From contig JBBRCF010000002.1 of the NCBI GenBank assembly GCA_038205135.1, forward strand, positions 9,132 to 73,131: 64,000 nucleotides of DNA, in the 5' to 3' direction. Made by a program: the position numbers and the translations under genes. Positions within the stretch are counted from its first letter, which is position 1. Every line of letters begins with the position of its first letter. Source of the DNA: UBA9554 sp038205135 (GTDB lineage: Bacteria; Pseudomonadota; Alphaproteobacteria; Rhodobacterales; Rhodobacteraceae). The notes beneath the pieces are model-generated. The model did not search any database. It was not told the origin of the DNA and worked only from the letters and a program-made list of their open reading frames with translations. Of this stretch, positions 52,049 through 60,408 are shown piece after piece.

Positions 52049-53443
52049 ATGGCGACACAGAAACTGTACGCGGGGGCTAAACTGCGCGAAACCCGGCAAC
52101 GGCTGGGCCTGACGCAAAAGGATTTCGCGCAAAAGCTGGGCGTGTCCCTGCCCTATCTGAACCAGATGGAAAACAACAACCGCCCGGTGTCCACCTCTGT
52201 GGTGCTGGCACTGGCGCAGGAATTCGGCTTTGACGTCACCGAACTGGCCATCGGCGACAGTGAACGGCTGGTGTCGGACATGCGCGAGGCGCTGGCGGAC
52301 CCGCTGTTTTCCGATGCGCCGCCGGTGGCGGACCTGCGGCTGACGGCGTCCAACGCGCCGGCACTGGCGCGCGCTTTTCTGGACCTGCACCGCGCCTATC
52401 GCCAGACGCATGAACGGCTGGCCAGCCTTGACGAGGCATTGGGCCGCGCCGACGCCCGCGGCCAGGCCAGCCCGTGGGAAGAGGTGCGCGACTTCTTTCA
52501 CTACTGCGATAATTACATCGACGCGGTGGACCGCGCCGCCGAACGGTTCGCCACAGGTTCCGGCCCACGCGGCACGGCAGCCCGCGCCGAGGCGGCATTG
52601 GCACAAACCGGCGTCACCGTCACCCGCGTGGAGACCGGGCGCATCCGCGATTATGACGCGGGCACCCGGCACCTGACGCTGGCGGCCGGCGTGGCCCCGG
52701 AAACCCAGACCTTCCAGATGCTGTTGCAACTGGCCTTGCTGACGCAGGACAAGCTGATCGAGGCCTCGCTGGACCTCGCGCGGTTCCAGTCCGACGCGGC
52801 GCGCGCCATCGCCAAGATCGGGCTGGCGAATTATTTCGCCGGGGCGGCGTTGATGCCCTATGCCGCGTTCCTGACCGCCGCACAGGACACGCGGCATGAT
52901 CTGGAACTGCTGGCGCACCGGTTCGGTGCATCGATCGAACAGGTGGCGCACCGGCTGTCCACGCTGCAACGTCCGGGGGCGAAAGGCGTGCCGTTTTTCT
53001 TTGTCCGCGTCGATCAGGCGGGCACAATCACCAAACGCCATTCCGCCACGCGGTTGCAATTCGCGCGCTACGGCGGGGCGTGTCCGTTGTGGAACGTGCA
53101 TCAGGCGTTCGAAACGCCGGGCCGGTTCCTGCGCCAACTGGCCGAAACACCGGACGGGGTGCGCTATGTCAGCCTGGCGCGCGATGTGTCGAAACCGGGC
53201 GGCAGTTTCGGGGCCCCGGTGCGGCGGTTTGCCATCGCACTGGGGTGCGAGGTGCGCCACGCCCCCGCGCTGATCTATGCCGATGGGCTGGACGTCGACA
53301 GCCCGCGTGCCTTTGAACCTATCGGGATTTCCTGCCGGATCTGCGAAAGGCCCAATTGCCATCAGCGGTCCGTGCCCCCCTTGGAACGGCGGCTGACGGT
53401 CGATCCGAACAAACGCGGCGTCCTGCCCTATGCGGTGGACTGA
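52049..53443 (+). CDS. Short-chain fatty acyl-CoA transcriptional regulator (PccR-like, ScfR family)
   Basis: 464 residues: an XRE helix-turn-helix (LRETRQRLGLTQKDFAQKLGVSLPYLNQMENNNRPVS, residues 12-48), a middle helical region, an IrrE/M78-peptidase-like part (LELLAHRFGASIEQVAHRLSTLQRPG) and a C-terminal domain with CRICERPNCHQR. This is the ScfR family, whose PccR member senses propionyl-CoA and activates pccB. Together with TTTGCAAA sites before pccB and itself, it is the probable regulator of the pcc/mcm genes in this window. Confidence 0.88.
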   Translation: MATQKLYAGAKLRETRQRLGLTQKDFAQKLGVSLPYLNQMENNNRPVSTSVVLALAQEFGFDVTELAIGDSERLVSDMREALADPLFSDAPPVADLRLTASNAPALARAFLDLHRAYRQTHERLASLDEALGRADARGQASPWEEVRDFFHYCDNYIDAVDRAAERFATGSGPRGTAARAEAALAQTGVTVTRVETGRIRDYDAGTRHLTLAAGVAPETQTFQMLLQLALLTQDKLIEASLDLARFQSDAARAIAKIGLANYFAGAALMPYAAFLTAAQDTRHDLELLAHRFGASIEQVAHRLSTLQRPGAKGVPFFFVRVDQAGTITKRHSATRLQFARYGGACPLWNVHQAFETPGRFLRQLAETPDGVRYVSLARDVSKPGGSFGAPVRRFAIALGCEVRHAPALIYADGLDVDSPRAFEPIGISCRICERPNCHQRSVPPLERRLTVDPNKRGVLPYAVD

Positions 53444-53457
53444 ACGCCGCGCCCGGT

Positions 53458-53706
53458 TCAGGCGGTGATCATCTTGTACAGCCGGTCCTTCAGCGCCGCG
53501 CGGGTCTTGCGCAGTTCGGTTTCGGCCAGATTGTCCATCGGATCGATCTTGGTTTCCGCGCGGTGCACGGCGCGGTTCACGGCGCGGTTCACGGCGTGGT
53601 ATTCCTCGGCCAGCTTGGCAAAATGCGGATCCGACACTTTCAAAGCGTGGATGCGGTCGGAATGCGCCGGGATTTCTTCGTGCAATTCGTGGGGGGTATG
53701 GGACAT
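53458..53706 (-). CDS. DUF465 (YdcH-like) small protein
   Basis: 82 residues from the ATG at 53706: MSHTPHELHEEIPAHSDRIHALKVSDPHFAKLAEEYHAVNRAVNRAVHRAETKI, an alpha-hairpin of the DUF465/YdcH family. The middle NRAVNRAVHRAE is coded by a 12-bp repeat, which lengthens the helix by two to three turns against a usual family member. Cytoplasmic; function unknown. Confidence 0.85.
   Translation of the reverse strand: MSHTPHELHEEIPAHSDRIHALKVSDPHFAKLAEEYHAVNRAVNRAVHRAETKIDPMDNLAETELRKTRAALKDRLYKMITA
53558..53593. repeat. Three 12-bp units (GCGCGGTTCACG) inside the DUF465 gene
   Basis: GCGCGGTGCACG (53558), GCGCGGTTCACG (53570) and GCGCGGTTCACG (53582), then a partial copy. They encode NRAV repeats. 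Confidence 0.85.
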
Positions 53707-53775
53707 GTTTGCCTTCTGCTGGGTTCGATCAGGCGCTACCTTATCTCGCCCCGGCGCGGCGCATATTGACACGGA

Positions 53776-54333
53776 TCAATTCATCTCTGCGCCGTATTCC
53801 AGGATCAGCGGCACGATGATCTCTTCCTCATCCGCCAGATGGCGGTCAAGGAAACGCCGAAACGCCGCCTGCGCCGCCTCCAGCCGCCCCAGCGCATCCT
53901 GCACGGGGGCCCCGGATTTCAGCGCCGACAGCACGGTATTGGTGGCCTCGGCCAGCGCATGAATATGGCCGTCCAGCGCGTGGTGGTCGCTATCCAGCAT
54001 TTCAAACCCCTGCACCAGACGTTGATCCAGCGCGGCGAATTTCGGGAAGTAATGCTGATCCTCGATACCATGATGGCCGTGCAGCTCGTTCAGGAAAAAC
54101 CCGGTGTAACGCGCCAGTTCCGGCGCAAAGCGAGGTTTCGGCGCGTCGATCTGGGCCTGCGTGTCGGTCAGGATCTTGTCCATCACCTGCCGGAACATGC
54201 CGTGCCGTTCCAGCCAGAACGCCGTCAGACCATTGAAATTGGCATGCCCCGTCCAGACCGCCCGCGGGTAACGGTCGGCAAGGAAACGCAGGTGCGGCGG
54301 CAGGCCCGTGCGGGCATCAAGAGCGAGTTTCAT
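53776..54333 (-). CDS. Hemerythrin-domain protein
   Basis: 185 residues, four-helix bundle with candidate di-iron ligands: HANFN (about 30), ELHGHHGIEDQHYFP (83-97), DSDHHALDGHIH (about 114-125) and HLADEEEIIVP (about 164-174). It may bind O2 or NO or repair iron centres (compare YtfE family); which is not decidable. It lies alone with DUF465 downstream. Confidence 0.88.
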   Translation of the reverse strand: MKLALDARTGLPPHLRFLADRYPRAVWTGHANFNGLTAFWLERHGMFRQVMDKILTDTQAQIDAPKPRFAPELARYTGFFLNELHGHHGIEDQHYFPKFAALDQRLVQGFEMLDSDHHALDGHIHALAEATNTVLSALKSGAPVQDALGRLEAAQAAFRRFLDRHLADEEEIIVPLILEYGAEMN

Positions 54334-54398
54334 TGCATTGAATTAGCAAACCACTGCGCCGCCGCCAGCCCCGAATGGCTGCACACGGGCTGTGCGTT

Positions 54399-55127
54399 TC
54401 AGACCTTGGATGCGCGCCACCCCGCCGTGCGGGCTTCAGTGGCGGTGCAGAACCAGCGTTCGCCCTTGCCCGGCTCGATCTTGGTCTTGTCGTAATAGCG
54501 CTGGCCCGGCACGTGATAGATCCGGTCACCCTTGGACGAGATGTTGCCCTTGATCGCGCAGGACGTCGACGCCGGAACAACCGGTGAACCCGCAGGTGCG
54601 GACGACACAGGTGCGGACGACACAGGTGCGGACGACCGCGGCGCCGGCGCGGCACGGCGAAACGCCTCGGGCGACTGCGCCTGCATGGCCCAAAGGCCCC
54701 GGTCGGCCTTGGCAGCGGCGGTTTCCAGCGCGACATAATCTTTGGAATACCGGCGATAGGCGGTGGCCAGCCCCGCGCTGACCAGCGCCGCGCCGATGTC
54801 CTTCCCCGCAACAGTGCAGCGCGCCACCGCGCGGCCATACCTGTCGATATCCCGCGTGGCACAGTTCGCGCGCGCCCCGTCATAGATCCGCGTCACCTCG
54901 GCCTTGACCCACGCGCCACAGGGCCATTCCACGCCCTGTTCGGTGCGGCAGGTCTGCTGCGCCTCGACCGCATCGATGCCATGCAACCGCACGCGAGTGC
55001 CGCCGACATCCAGCGTGTCGCCGTCGATCACACGCACGACACCCGTCGGCCGCCCGTCGCTGGTGACGGCGGGCAGTGCCACCAACGCGGCGGCCATCAG
55101 GGCAAGCAGAGCGGCAGTTCTTAACAT
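54399..55127 (-). CDS. Secreted thermonuclease-like protein with C-terminal sunset-type domain
   Basis: 242 residues: signal peptide (MLRTAALLALMAAALVALPA), SNase domain (VVRVIDGDTLDVGGTRVRLHGIDAVEAQQTC; then RYGRAVARC, the region with catalytic Arg/Glu), a Ser/Pro/Ala linker (SSAPVSSAPVSSAPAG, coded by a 15-bp repeat), and a C-terminal CAIKGNISSKGDRIYHVPGQRYYDKTKI...ERWFCTATEARTAGWRAS module seen on other secreted nucleases. Upstream is a CtrA-like box. Confidence 0.88.
   Translation of the reverse strand: MLRTAALLALMAAALVALPAVTSDGRPTGVVRVIDGDTLDVGGTRVRLHGIDAVEAQQTCRTEQGVEWPCGAWVKAEVTRIYDGARANCATRDIDRYGRAVARCTVAGKDIGAALVSAGLATAYRRYSKDYVALETAAAKADRGLWAMQAQSPEAFRRAAPAPRSSAPVSSAPVSSAPAGSPVVPASTSCAIKGNISSKGDRIYHVPGQRYYDKTKIEPGKGERWFCTATEARTAGWRASKV
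54593..54637. repeat. Three 15-bp units (CAGGTGCGGACGACA) in the nuclease linker
   Basis: Units at 54593, 54608 and 54623 (last base differs), coding SSAPV repeats. Confidence 0.9.
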
Positions 55128-55181
55128 GGGTTAACAAGGCGCCTGCAGCCCGCCGTTTTCAACCGCAAATATTAACCAAGG

Positions 55182-55197
55182 TTAATAAAATGTTAAC
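55182..55197. promoter_or_regulatory. CtrA-like box TTAA-N7-TTAAC in front of the nuclease gene
   Basis: TTAATAAAATGTTAAC matches the CtrA consensus exactly. It lies about 55 bp upstream of the nuclease start, in a gap (55128-55200) that also contains palindromic TTAACCAAGGTTAA (55172-55185) and TTAAC at 55131, in otherwise GC-rich DNA. The betA stop is at the other side. Confidence 0.5.
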
Positions 55198-55200
55198 GGG

Positions 55201-56856
55201 TTACCGCTGCGCCACTTGCCAATCCGGATGCAGCCAGGGTTCGGCATTGTCCGCCGGCAGGCGCCGCCCCAGCACATGATCGGCGATCTTTTCGCCGGCC
55301 ATGATCGACGGCGCGTTCAGATTGCCGTTGGTGATGCGCGGAAAGATCGAGCTGTCGGCAACCCGCAATCCATCAACCCCGATCACCTGTCCCAGCGGGT
55401 CCACTACCGCGCCCGGATCATCCGCGCGCCCCATCCGCGCAGTGCCGCAGGGGTGATAGGCGCTTTCGGCGTGATCGCGGATGAAACTGTCGATCTGATC
55501 GTCGGTATCCATCCCCTGCCCCGGCTGGATTTCATGCCGCACATGCGCGGCCAATGCGGGTTGCGCGAAAATCTCGCGCGTCAACCGCACGCAGGCGCGA
55601 AAATCCAGCCAGTCCTGATCGGTGCTCATGTAGTTGAACCGGATGACCGGGTCCGCTGCCGGATCGGCGGACCGCAGCGTGACCGACCCGCGCGACGGGC
55701 TGCGCATCGGGCCGACATGGGCCTGAAACCCGTGGCCCTCTGCCGCCACCTTGCCATCATAGCGCACCGCGATGGGCAGGAAATGAAACTGGATATCCGG
55801 GTAATCCACCCCCGCGCGCGACCGGATGAACCCCGCGCTTTCAAACTGGTTCGATGCGCCCAGACCGCGTTTTGTGAACAACCATTGCGCGCCGATCACC
55901 GCCTTGCTGACAAGGTTCCAGTGTTTATACAGCGTGATCGGCAGTTTTGCGGCATATTGCATGTAGACCTCCAGATGGTCCTGCAAATTTGCGCCCACAC
56001 CCGCCCGGTCCGCCACCACCGCGATGCCATGGTCGGCCAGATGCGCGGCAGGCCCGATGCCGGACAACATCAACAGCTTTGGCGTGTTGATGCTGGACGC
56101 GGCAAGGATCACCTCGGACCCGGCCTGAACCACCTGCCGCTGACCATCGCGGATCACCTCGACGCCCACGGCGCGGCGCCCGTTCATCGCAACCCGGGTG
56201 GCCAGCGCGCGGATCACCCGCACCCGCCCGGTTTTCAGCGCCGGTTTCAGATAGGCATTGGCGGCAGACCAGCGCCGCCCCTGCCAGATGGTCTGGTCCA
56301 TCGGGCCAAAGCCTTCTTGCCGAACGCCGTTGTAGTCCGCGGTCACGCCATAGCCCGCCTCGGCACCCGCCGCGACAAAAGCGTGAAACAGCGGGTTCGC
56401 ACGCGGCCCGCGCCCGACATGCAGCGGGCCGTCCGTGCCACGCCAGCCGGGATCGCCGCCGTGGCCACCATCGTCCCACGCCTCCATCCGTTTGAAATAC
56501 GGCAGCACATCGGCGTAACCCCAGCCATCCGCGCCCTGATCGCGCCAATGGTCATAGTCCCGCGCGTGGCCGCGCACATAGACCATGCCGTTGATCGACG
56601 ATGACCCACCGATCACCTTGCCGCGCGGACACACCAGCCGCCGCCCGCCCAGATGCGGTTCTGCCTCTGACATGAACCCCCAGTCGTAGCGGCGCATGTT
56701 CATCGGGTAACTCAGGGCGGCAGGCATCTGGATGAACGGCCCGGCATCCGTTCCGCCATGTTCAATGACCACAACGCTGCGCCCCGCTTCGGCCAGCCGA
56801 TATGCCACGGCACACCCGGCGCTGCCCGCTCCGACAATCACATAGTCTGCATCCAT
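55201..56856 (-). CDS. betA: Choline dehydrogenase
   Basis: 551-residue GMC flavoprotein (ATG at 56856): FAD motif DYVIVGAGSAGCAVAYRL, signature GGSSSINGMVYVRGHARDYD, ASSINTPKLLMLSGIG, and catalytic His in AESAYHPCGTARMG and NGNLNAPS. Oxidises choline to betaine aldehyde, membrane-associated. Follows betB on the same strand with an 103-bp gap that holds a large inverted repeat. Confidence 0.93.
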   Translation of the reverse strand: MDADYVIVGAGSAGCAVAYRLAEAGRSVVVIEHGGTDAGPFIQMPAALSYPMNMRRYDWGFMSEAEPHLGGRRLVCPRGKVIGGSSSINGMVYVRGHARDYDHWRDQGADGWGYADVLPYFKRMEAWDDGGHGGDPGWRGTDGPLHVGRGPRANPLFHAFVAAGAEAGYGVTADYNGVRQEGFGPMDQTIWQGRRWSAANAYLKPALKTGRVRVIRALATRVAMNGRRAVGVEVIRDGQRQVVQAGSEVILAASSINTPKLLMLSGIGPAAHLADHGIAVVADRAGVGANLQDHLEVYMQYAAKLPITLYKHWNLVSKAVIGAQWLFTKRGLGASNQFESAGFIRSRAGVDYPDIQFHFLPIAVRYDGKVAAEGHGFQAHVGPMRSPSRGSVTLRSADPAADPVIRFNYMSTDQDWLDFRACVRLTREIFAQPALAAHVRHEIQPGQGMDTDDQIDSFIRDHAESAYHPCGTARMGRADDPGAVVDPLGQVIGVDGLRVADSSIFPRITNGNLNAPSIMAGEKIADHVLGRRLPADNAEPWLHPDWQVAQR

Positions 56857-56883
56857 CAATGATGCCCTCGGATCAGGGGCGCA

Positions 56884-56936
56884 GCCCAATCGGGGCGCGC
56901 CGGGGTGGGTGGGTGGGAGGCGCGCCCCGATTGGGC
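56884..56936. repeat. 18-bp perfect inverted repeat with G-quadruplex loop between betB and betA
   Basis: Left arm 56884-56901 (GCCCAATCGGGGCGCGCC) and right arm 56919-56936 are exact reverse complements. The 17-nt loop GGGGTGGGTGGGTGGGA plus following GG on the plus strand has four G-tracts with single-T spacers, the form of a parallel G-quadruplex. In the betB-betA transcript (minus strand) the loop would be C-rich and the stem would form an unusually stable hairpin ahead of betA. Confidence 0.9.
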
Positions 56937-56959
56937 CCCACCCACAACCGCAACGCCAT

Positions 56960-58411
56960 TCAGAACGGCGCCTCGCAAGGCCCCATGCGCACGAAAACCG
57001 ATTTCATCTGGCTGTAATGTTCGATCGCCGCGCGCGAATTTTCCCGCCCCACGCCCGACATCTTTGACCCGCCGAACGGCAATTCCACCGGCGCATCGTT
57101 GTAGCTGTTGATGAAACAGCACCCCGCCTCCAGCGCCGCGATGACGCGGTGCGCGCGCGTGATGTCGCGGGTGAACACGCCCGCCGACAGGCCGAACTCG
57201 GTCGCATTGGCGCGGGCCACTGCCTCGTCCTCGGTGTCGAAATCCAGCACGCACATGACAGGGCCGAAAATCTCTTCGCGCGCGATGGTCATGTCGTCCG
57301 TCACATCGGCAAACACGGTGGGCGTGATCCAGTATCCCGGCCCATCCAGCCGCCGCCCGCCCGCCACCAGCCGCGCGCCCTCGGTCAGGCCTTGGGCGAT
57401 ATAACCCTCGACGATGCCCAACTGCCGCGCCGATACCATGGGACCAAAGGTGGTCGCCTCGTCCAGCGGGTCACCGATGCGCGCGCCTTGCAAACGGGCC
57501 GACAACCGTTCCAGAAACCGGTCCTTCAACCCGCGCTGCACGAACACCCGTGTGCCATTGGAACAGACCTGCCCCGAGGAATAGAAATTGCCGAGGATCG
57601 CCCCTGATACCGCGCTGTCCAGATCGGCATCGTCAAAGACCAACAGCGGCGACTTGCCGCCCAGTTCCATCGTGACATGCTTCATGCCCGCCGCCGCGGC
57701 CGCATAGACCCGCTTGCCGGTCGGCACCGACCCAGTCAGGGATACCTTGGCCACGCGGGCGTCAGCCACCAGCGCCGCGCCTACCTCGCCCATGCCCTGC
57801 ACCACATTGTACAAACCCGCAGGCAACCCTGCCTCATGCAGGATTTCCGCCAGCGCCAGCGCCGACAAGGGCGTGGTTTCCGACGGTTTGAACACCATCG
57901 CATTGCCGCAGGCCAGCGCGGGCGCGCCTTTCCATGCCGCAATCTGCATCGGGTAATTCCACGCCCCGATGCCGACGCAAACCCCCAGCGGCACCCGCAT
58001 CGTGTAACCCCAATTGTCACCCAGGGCCACGTGTTCGCCGGTCAGCGCGCCAGCAAGCCCGCCGAAATATTCCAGCGCATCGGCAGCGCTTGCGGGATCG
58101 ACATACAGCGTTTCCGACAGCGGTTTGCCGGTGTCATGGGTTTCCAGCTCTGACAATTCGCGGTTGCGCGCCCGGATCAGATCAGCGGCCCGGCGCAAGA
58201 TGCGGCCGCGTTCGACGCCCTTCAGCCGCGCCCAGTCGCGCTGTGCTGCATGCGCGCTGGCCAGCGCCGCCTCGATCACCGCAGGTGTCGCCGCATGCAG
58301 CCGGGCAATCACGGCACCGGTGGCCGGGTAATGCACATCGAACGCTACGCCGTCCGCATCATCGACATACGCGCCATTCACGAAATGGCTGCCTTTCGGT
58401 TGCATGTGCAT
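56960..58411 (-). CDS. betB: Betaine-aldehyde dehydrogenase
   Basis: 483 residues (ATG at 58411; 58405 also possible). ALDH fold: GIGAWNYPMQIAAWKGAPALACGNAMVFKPSE, SLTGSVPTGKRVYAAAAAGMKHVTMELGGKSP (catalytic Glu), SGQVCSNGTRVFVQ (catalytic Cys), and EIFGPVMCVL. NAD-dependent oxidation of betaine aldehyde to glycine betaine. First gene of the minus-strand betB-betA unit, divergent from choX. Confidence 0.92.
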   Translation of the reverse strand: MHMQPKGSHFVNGAYVDDADGVAFDVHYPATGAVIARLHAATPAVIEAALASAHAAQRDWARLKGVERGRILRRAADLIRARNRELSELETHDTGKPLSETLYVDPASAADALEYFGGLAGALTGEHVALGDNWGYTMRVPLGVCVGIGAWNYPMQIAAWKGAPALACGNAMVFKPSETTPLSALALAEILHEAGLPAGLYNVVQGMGEVGAALVADARVAKVSLTGSVPTGKRVYAAAAAGMKHVTMELGGKSPLLVFDDADLDSAVSGAILGNFYSSGQVCSNGTRVFVQRGLKDRFLERLSARLQGARIGDPLDEATTFGPMVSARQLGIVEGYIAQGLTEGARLVAGGRRLDGPGYWITPTVFADVTDDMTIAREEIFGPVMCVLDFDTEDEAVARANATEFGLSAGVFTRDITRAHRVIAALEAGCCFINSYNDAPVELPFGGSKMSGVGRENSRAAIEHYSQMKSVFVRMGPCEAPF

Positions 58412-58510
58412 CCTGAACCCCTTGTGCCGCACCGGATTGAATCCGGCGCTGAACCTCTGCTGATCCACTCTTAATTGCCAATCGCGCGCGGCGCACCGTG
58501 TTAACGACCG

Positions 58511-58526
58511 GTTTTGACCGCAAAAC
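58511..58526. promoter_or_regulatory. Interrupted palindrome GTTTTG-ACCG-CAAAAC in the betB/choX gap
   Basis: A 6-bp-arm palindrome (58511-58516 and 58521-58526) in the 197-bp divergent intergenic region that must hold promoters for both choline uptake and oxidation. A plausible operator for a common repressor (BetI is usual for such genes but no betI is in the window, and the classical BetI site is not seen). Confidence 0.4.
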
Positions 58527-58608
58527 GCCAAGGAAATGATTGCGCCGCAGGCGGGCGGGCCTCTACGCTATGCGCCAGTCAAACCACAATCATCCAGGAG
58601 ACGCCCCC

Positions 58609-59529
58609 ATGACCATCCGTGCTGCCATCTGCGCCCTGCTGCTGACAACGGCGCCCGCTTTCGCCCAATGCGACAAGGTGACGTTTTCCGACGTCGGCTG
58701 GACGGATATCACCGCAACGACGGCAGCGACCGCCACGGTAGTGGACGCGCTGGGGTATGAAACCGACATCAAAGTGCTTTCGGTGCCGATCACCTATGCC
58801 GCGATGGCCAAAGGCGACATTGACGTGTTTCTGGGCAACTGGATGCCCACGATGGAGGCCGACATCGCCCCCTACCGCGACGCGAAAACCGTGGACACTG
58901 TGCGCGTCAACCTGACCGGCGCGAAATACACCCTCGCAGTGAACAAGGCCGCCGCCGACATGGGCATCAAGGATTTCGCCGATATCGCAAAATTCAAGGA
59001 CGCGCTCGAAGGCACGATCTACGGGATCGAACCCGGCAACGACGGCAACCGCCTGATCCTCGACATGATCGAAAAGGACGCGTTCGGTCTGAAAGGTTTC
59101 GATGTGACCGAAAGCAGCGAACAGGGCATGCTGGCGCAGGTCGCCCGCGCCGACGGGCGCGGCGAGCCGGTGGTGTTCCTGGGCTGGGAACCGCATCCGA
59201 TGAACGCGAATTTCGCCATGACCTACCTGACCGGCGGGGACGATTTCTTTGGCCCCGATTTCGGTGGAGCCTCAGTGCTGACAAACACCCGCGCGGGTTA
59301 CGTGGCCGAATGCACCAACGTGGGCCGCCTGTTGACCAACCTCGAATTTTCGCTGGCAATGGAAAACCAGATCATGGGCGCGATCCTGAACGACGGCACC
59401 GACCCCGCCAAGGCCGCGCAGGCCTGGCTGAAAGCCAACCCCGCAGTGCTGGACGTCTGGCTGGCGGGTGTCACCACCAAGGCTGGCGGCGACGCGATGG
59501 CCGCGGTGAAAACCGCGCTTGGTCTCTGA
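58609..59529 (+). CDS. choX: Choline ABC transporter substrate-binding protein
   Basis: 306 residues with signal peptide (MTIRAAICALLLTTAPAFA), AGGAG upstream. VGWTDI, LGNWMPTMEADIAPY, AKYTLAVN and FLGWEPHPMN carry the aromatic residues that form the choline cage of ChoX. Lies in an operon with choW and choV; choline imported here feeds betA/betB. Confidence 0.92.
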   Translation: MTIRAAICALLLTTAPAFAQCDKVTFSDVGWTDITATTAATATVVDALGYETDIKVLSVPITYAAMAKGDIDVFLGNWMPTMEADIAPYRDAKTVDTVRVNLTGAKYTLAVNKAAADMGIKDFADIAKFKDALEGTIYGIEPGNDGNRLILDMIEKDAFGLKGFDVTESSEQGMLAQVARADGRGEPVVFLGWEPHPMNANFAMTYLTGGDDFFGPDFGGASVLTNTRAGYVAECTNVGRLLTNLEFSLAMENQIMGAILNDGTDPAKAAQAWLKANPAVLDVWLAGVTTKAGGDAMAAVKTALGL

Positions 59530-59574
59530 AGGTACAGGGGGCGGCCCCGTCGTAACCGCCGCCCCCGTCCGGCC

Positions 59575-60408
59575 ATGGACTGGCTGACCACCCACAAACT
59601 GCCCGTCGGACGCTGGTTTAAGGCGTTATTTGACTGGATCGTCGGCACATTTCCCGTGCTGTTCGAACGGATCGACGACGGGCTGTCCTGGCTGATCGAT
59701 ACCACGCTGGCCGGGCTGGAGATGGTCCCGCCGCTGGCGCTGATCGCAGCGTTTTCCGCGCTGACCTGGGGATTGCAACGCCGCTGGGGTCCCATCGCGA
59801 TCGTGACAGGGTGTTTTCTGTATGTGCTGAACCAGGGGTATTGGGACGAGACGCTGGAAAGCCTGACCCTGATCCTTTACGCCTGCCTGCTGTGCATGGG
59901 GCTGGGCGTGCCCATCGGCATCCGCGCGGCGCATAATCCGCGGTTTTCCAAGGCGTTGCGACCCATTCTGGATATGATGCAGACCATCCCCACCTTTGTT
60001 TATCTGATCCCGATGATTGCGCTGTTTTCCATCGGCATGGTGCCGGGGCTGGTCGCCACGCTGATTTTCGTGCTGCCCGCGCCGATCCGGCTGACCGAAC
60101 TGGGCATCGCATCCGTGCCATCCAGCCTGCGCGAAGCGGCGCAGGCCTTTGGTGCCACCCCGCGTCAGGTGTTGACCAAGGTCGAACTGCCTTTCGCGTT
60201 TCCGCAGATCATGGCGGGGCTGAACCAGACCATCATGCTGTCGCTGTCGATGGTCGTCATCGCGGCGCTGGTGGGGGCCGACGGGCTGGGCGTGCCGGTG
60301 GTGCGGGCCTTGAACAGCGTCAACATCGCGTTGGGGTTCGAATCCGGGCTGGTGATCGTCGCGGTCGCCATCGCGCTGGACCGCATGCTGAAGGTGGACC
60401 GCCGATGA
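59575..60408 (+). CDS. choW: Choline ABC transporter permease
   Basis: 277 residues. N-terminal helix region (MDWLTTHKLPVGRWFKALFDWIVGTFPVLF), then LALIAAFSALTWGLQRRWGPIAIVTG and the BPD permease EAA loop (REAAQAFGATPRQVLTKVELPFAFPQIMAGLNQTIM). It is of the ProW/OpuC-type family for quaternary amines. Overlaps choV by 4 bp. Confidence 0.93.
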   Translation: MDWLTTHKLPVGRWFKALFDWIVGTFPVLFERIDDGLSWLIDTTLAGLEMVPPLALIAAFSALTWGLQRRWGPIAIVTGCFLYVLNQGYWDETLESLTLILYACLLCMGLGVPIGIRAAHNPRFSKALRPILDMMQTIPTFVYLIPMIALFSIGMVPGLVATLIFVLPAPIRLTELGIASVPSSLREAAQAFGATPRQVLTKVELPFAFPQIMAGLNQTIMLSLSMVVIAALVGADGLGVPVVRALNSVNIALGFESGLVIVAVAIALDRMLKVDRR

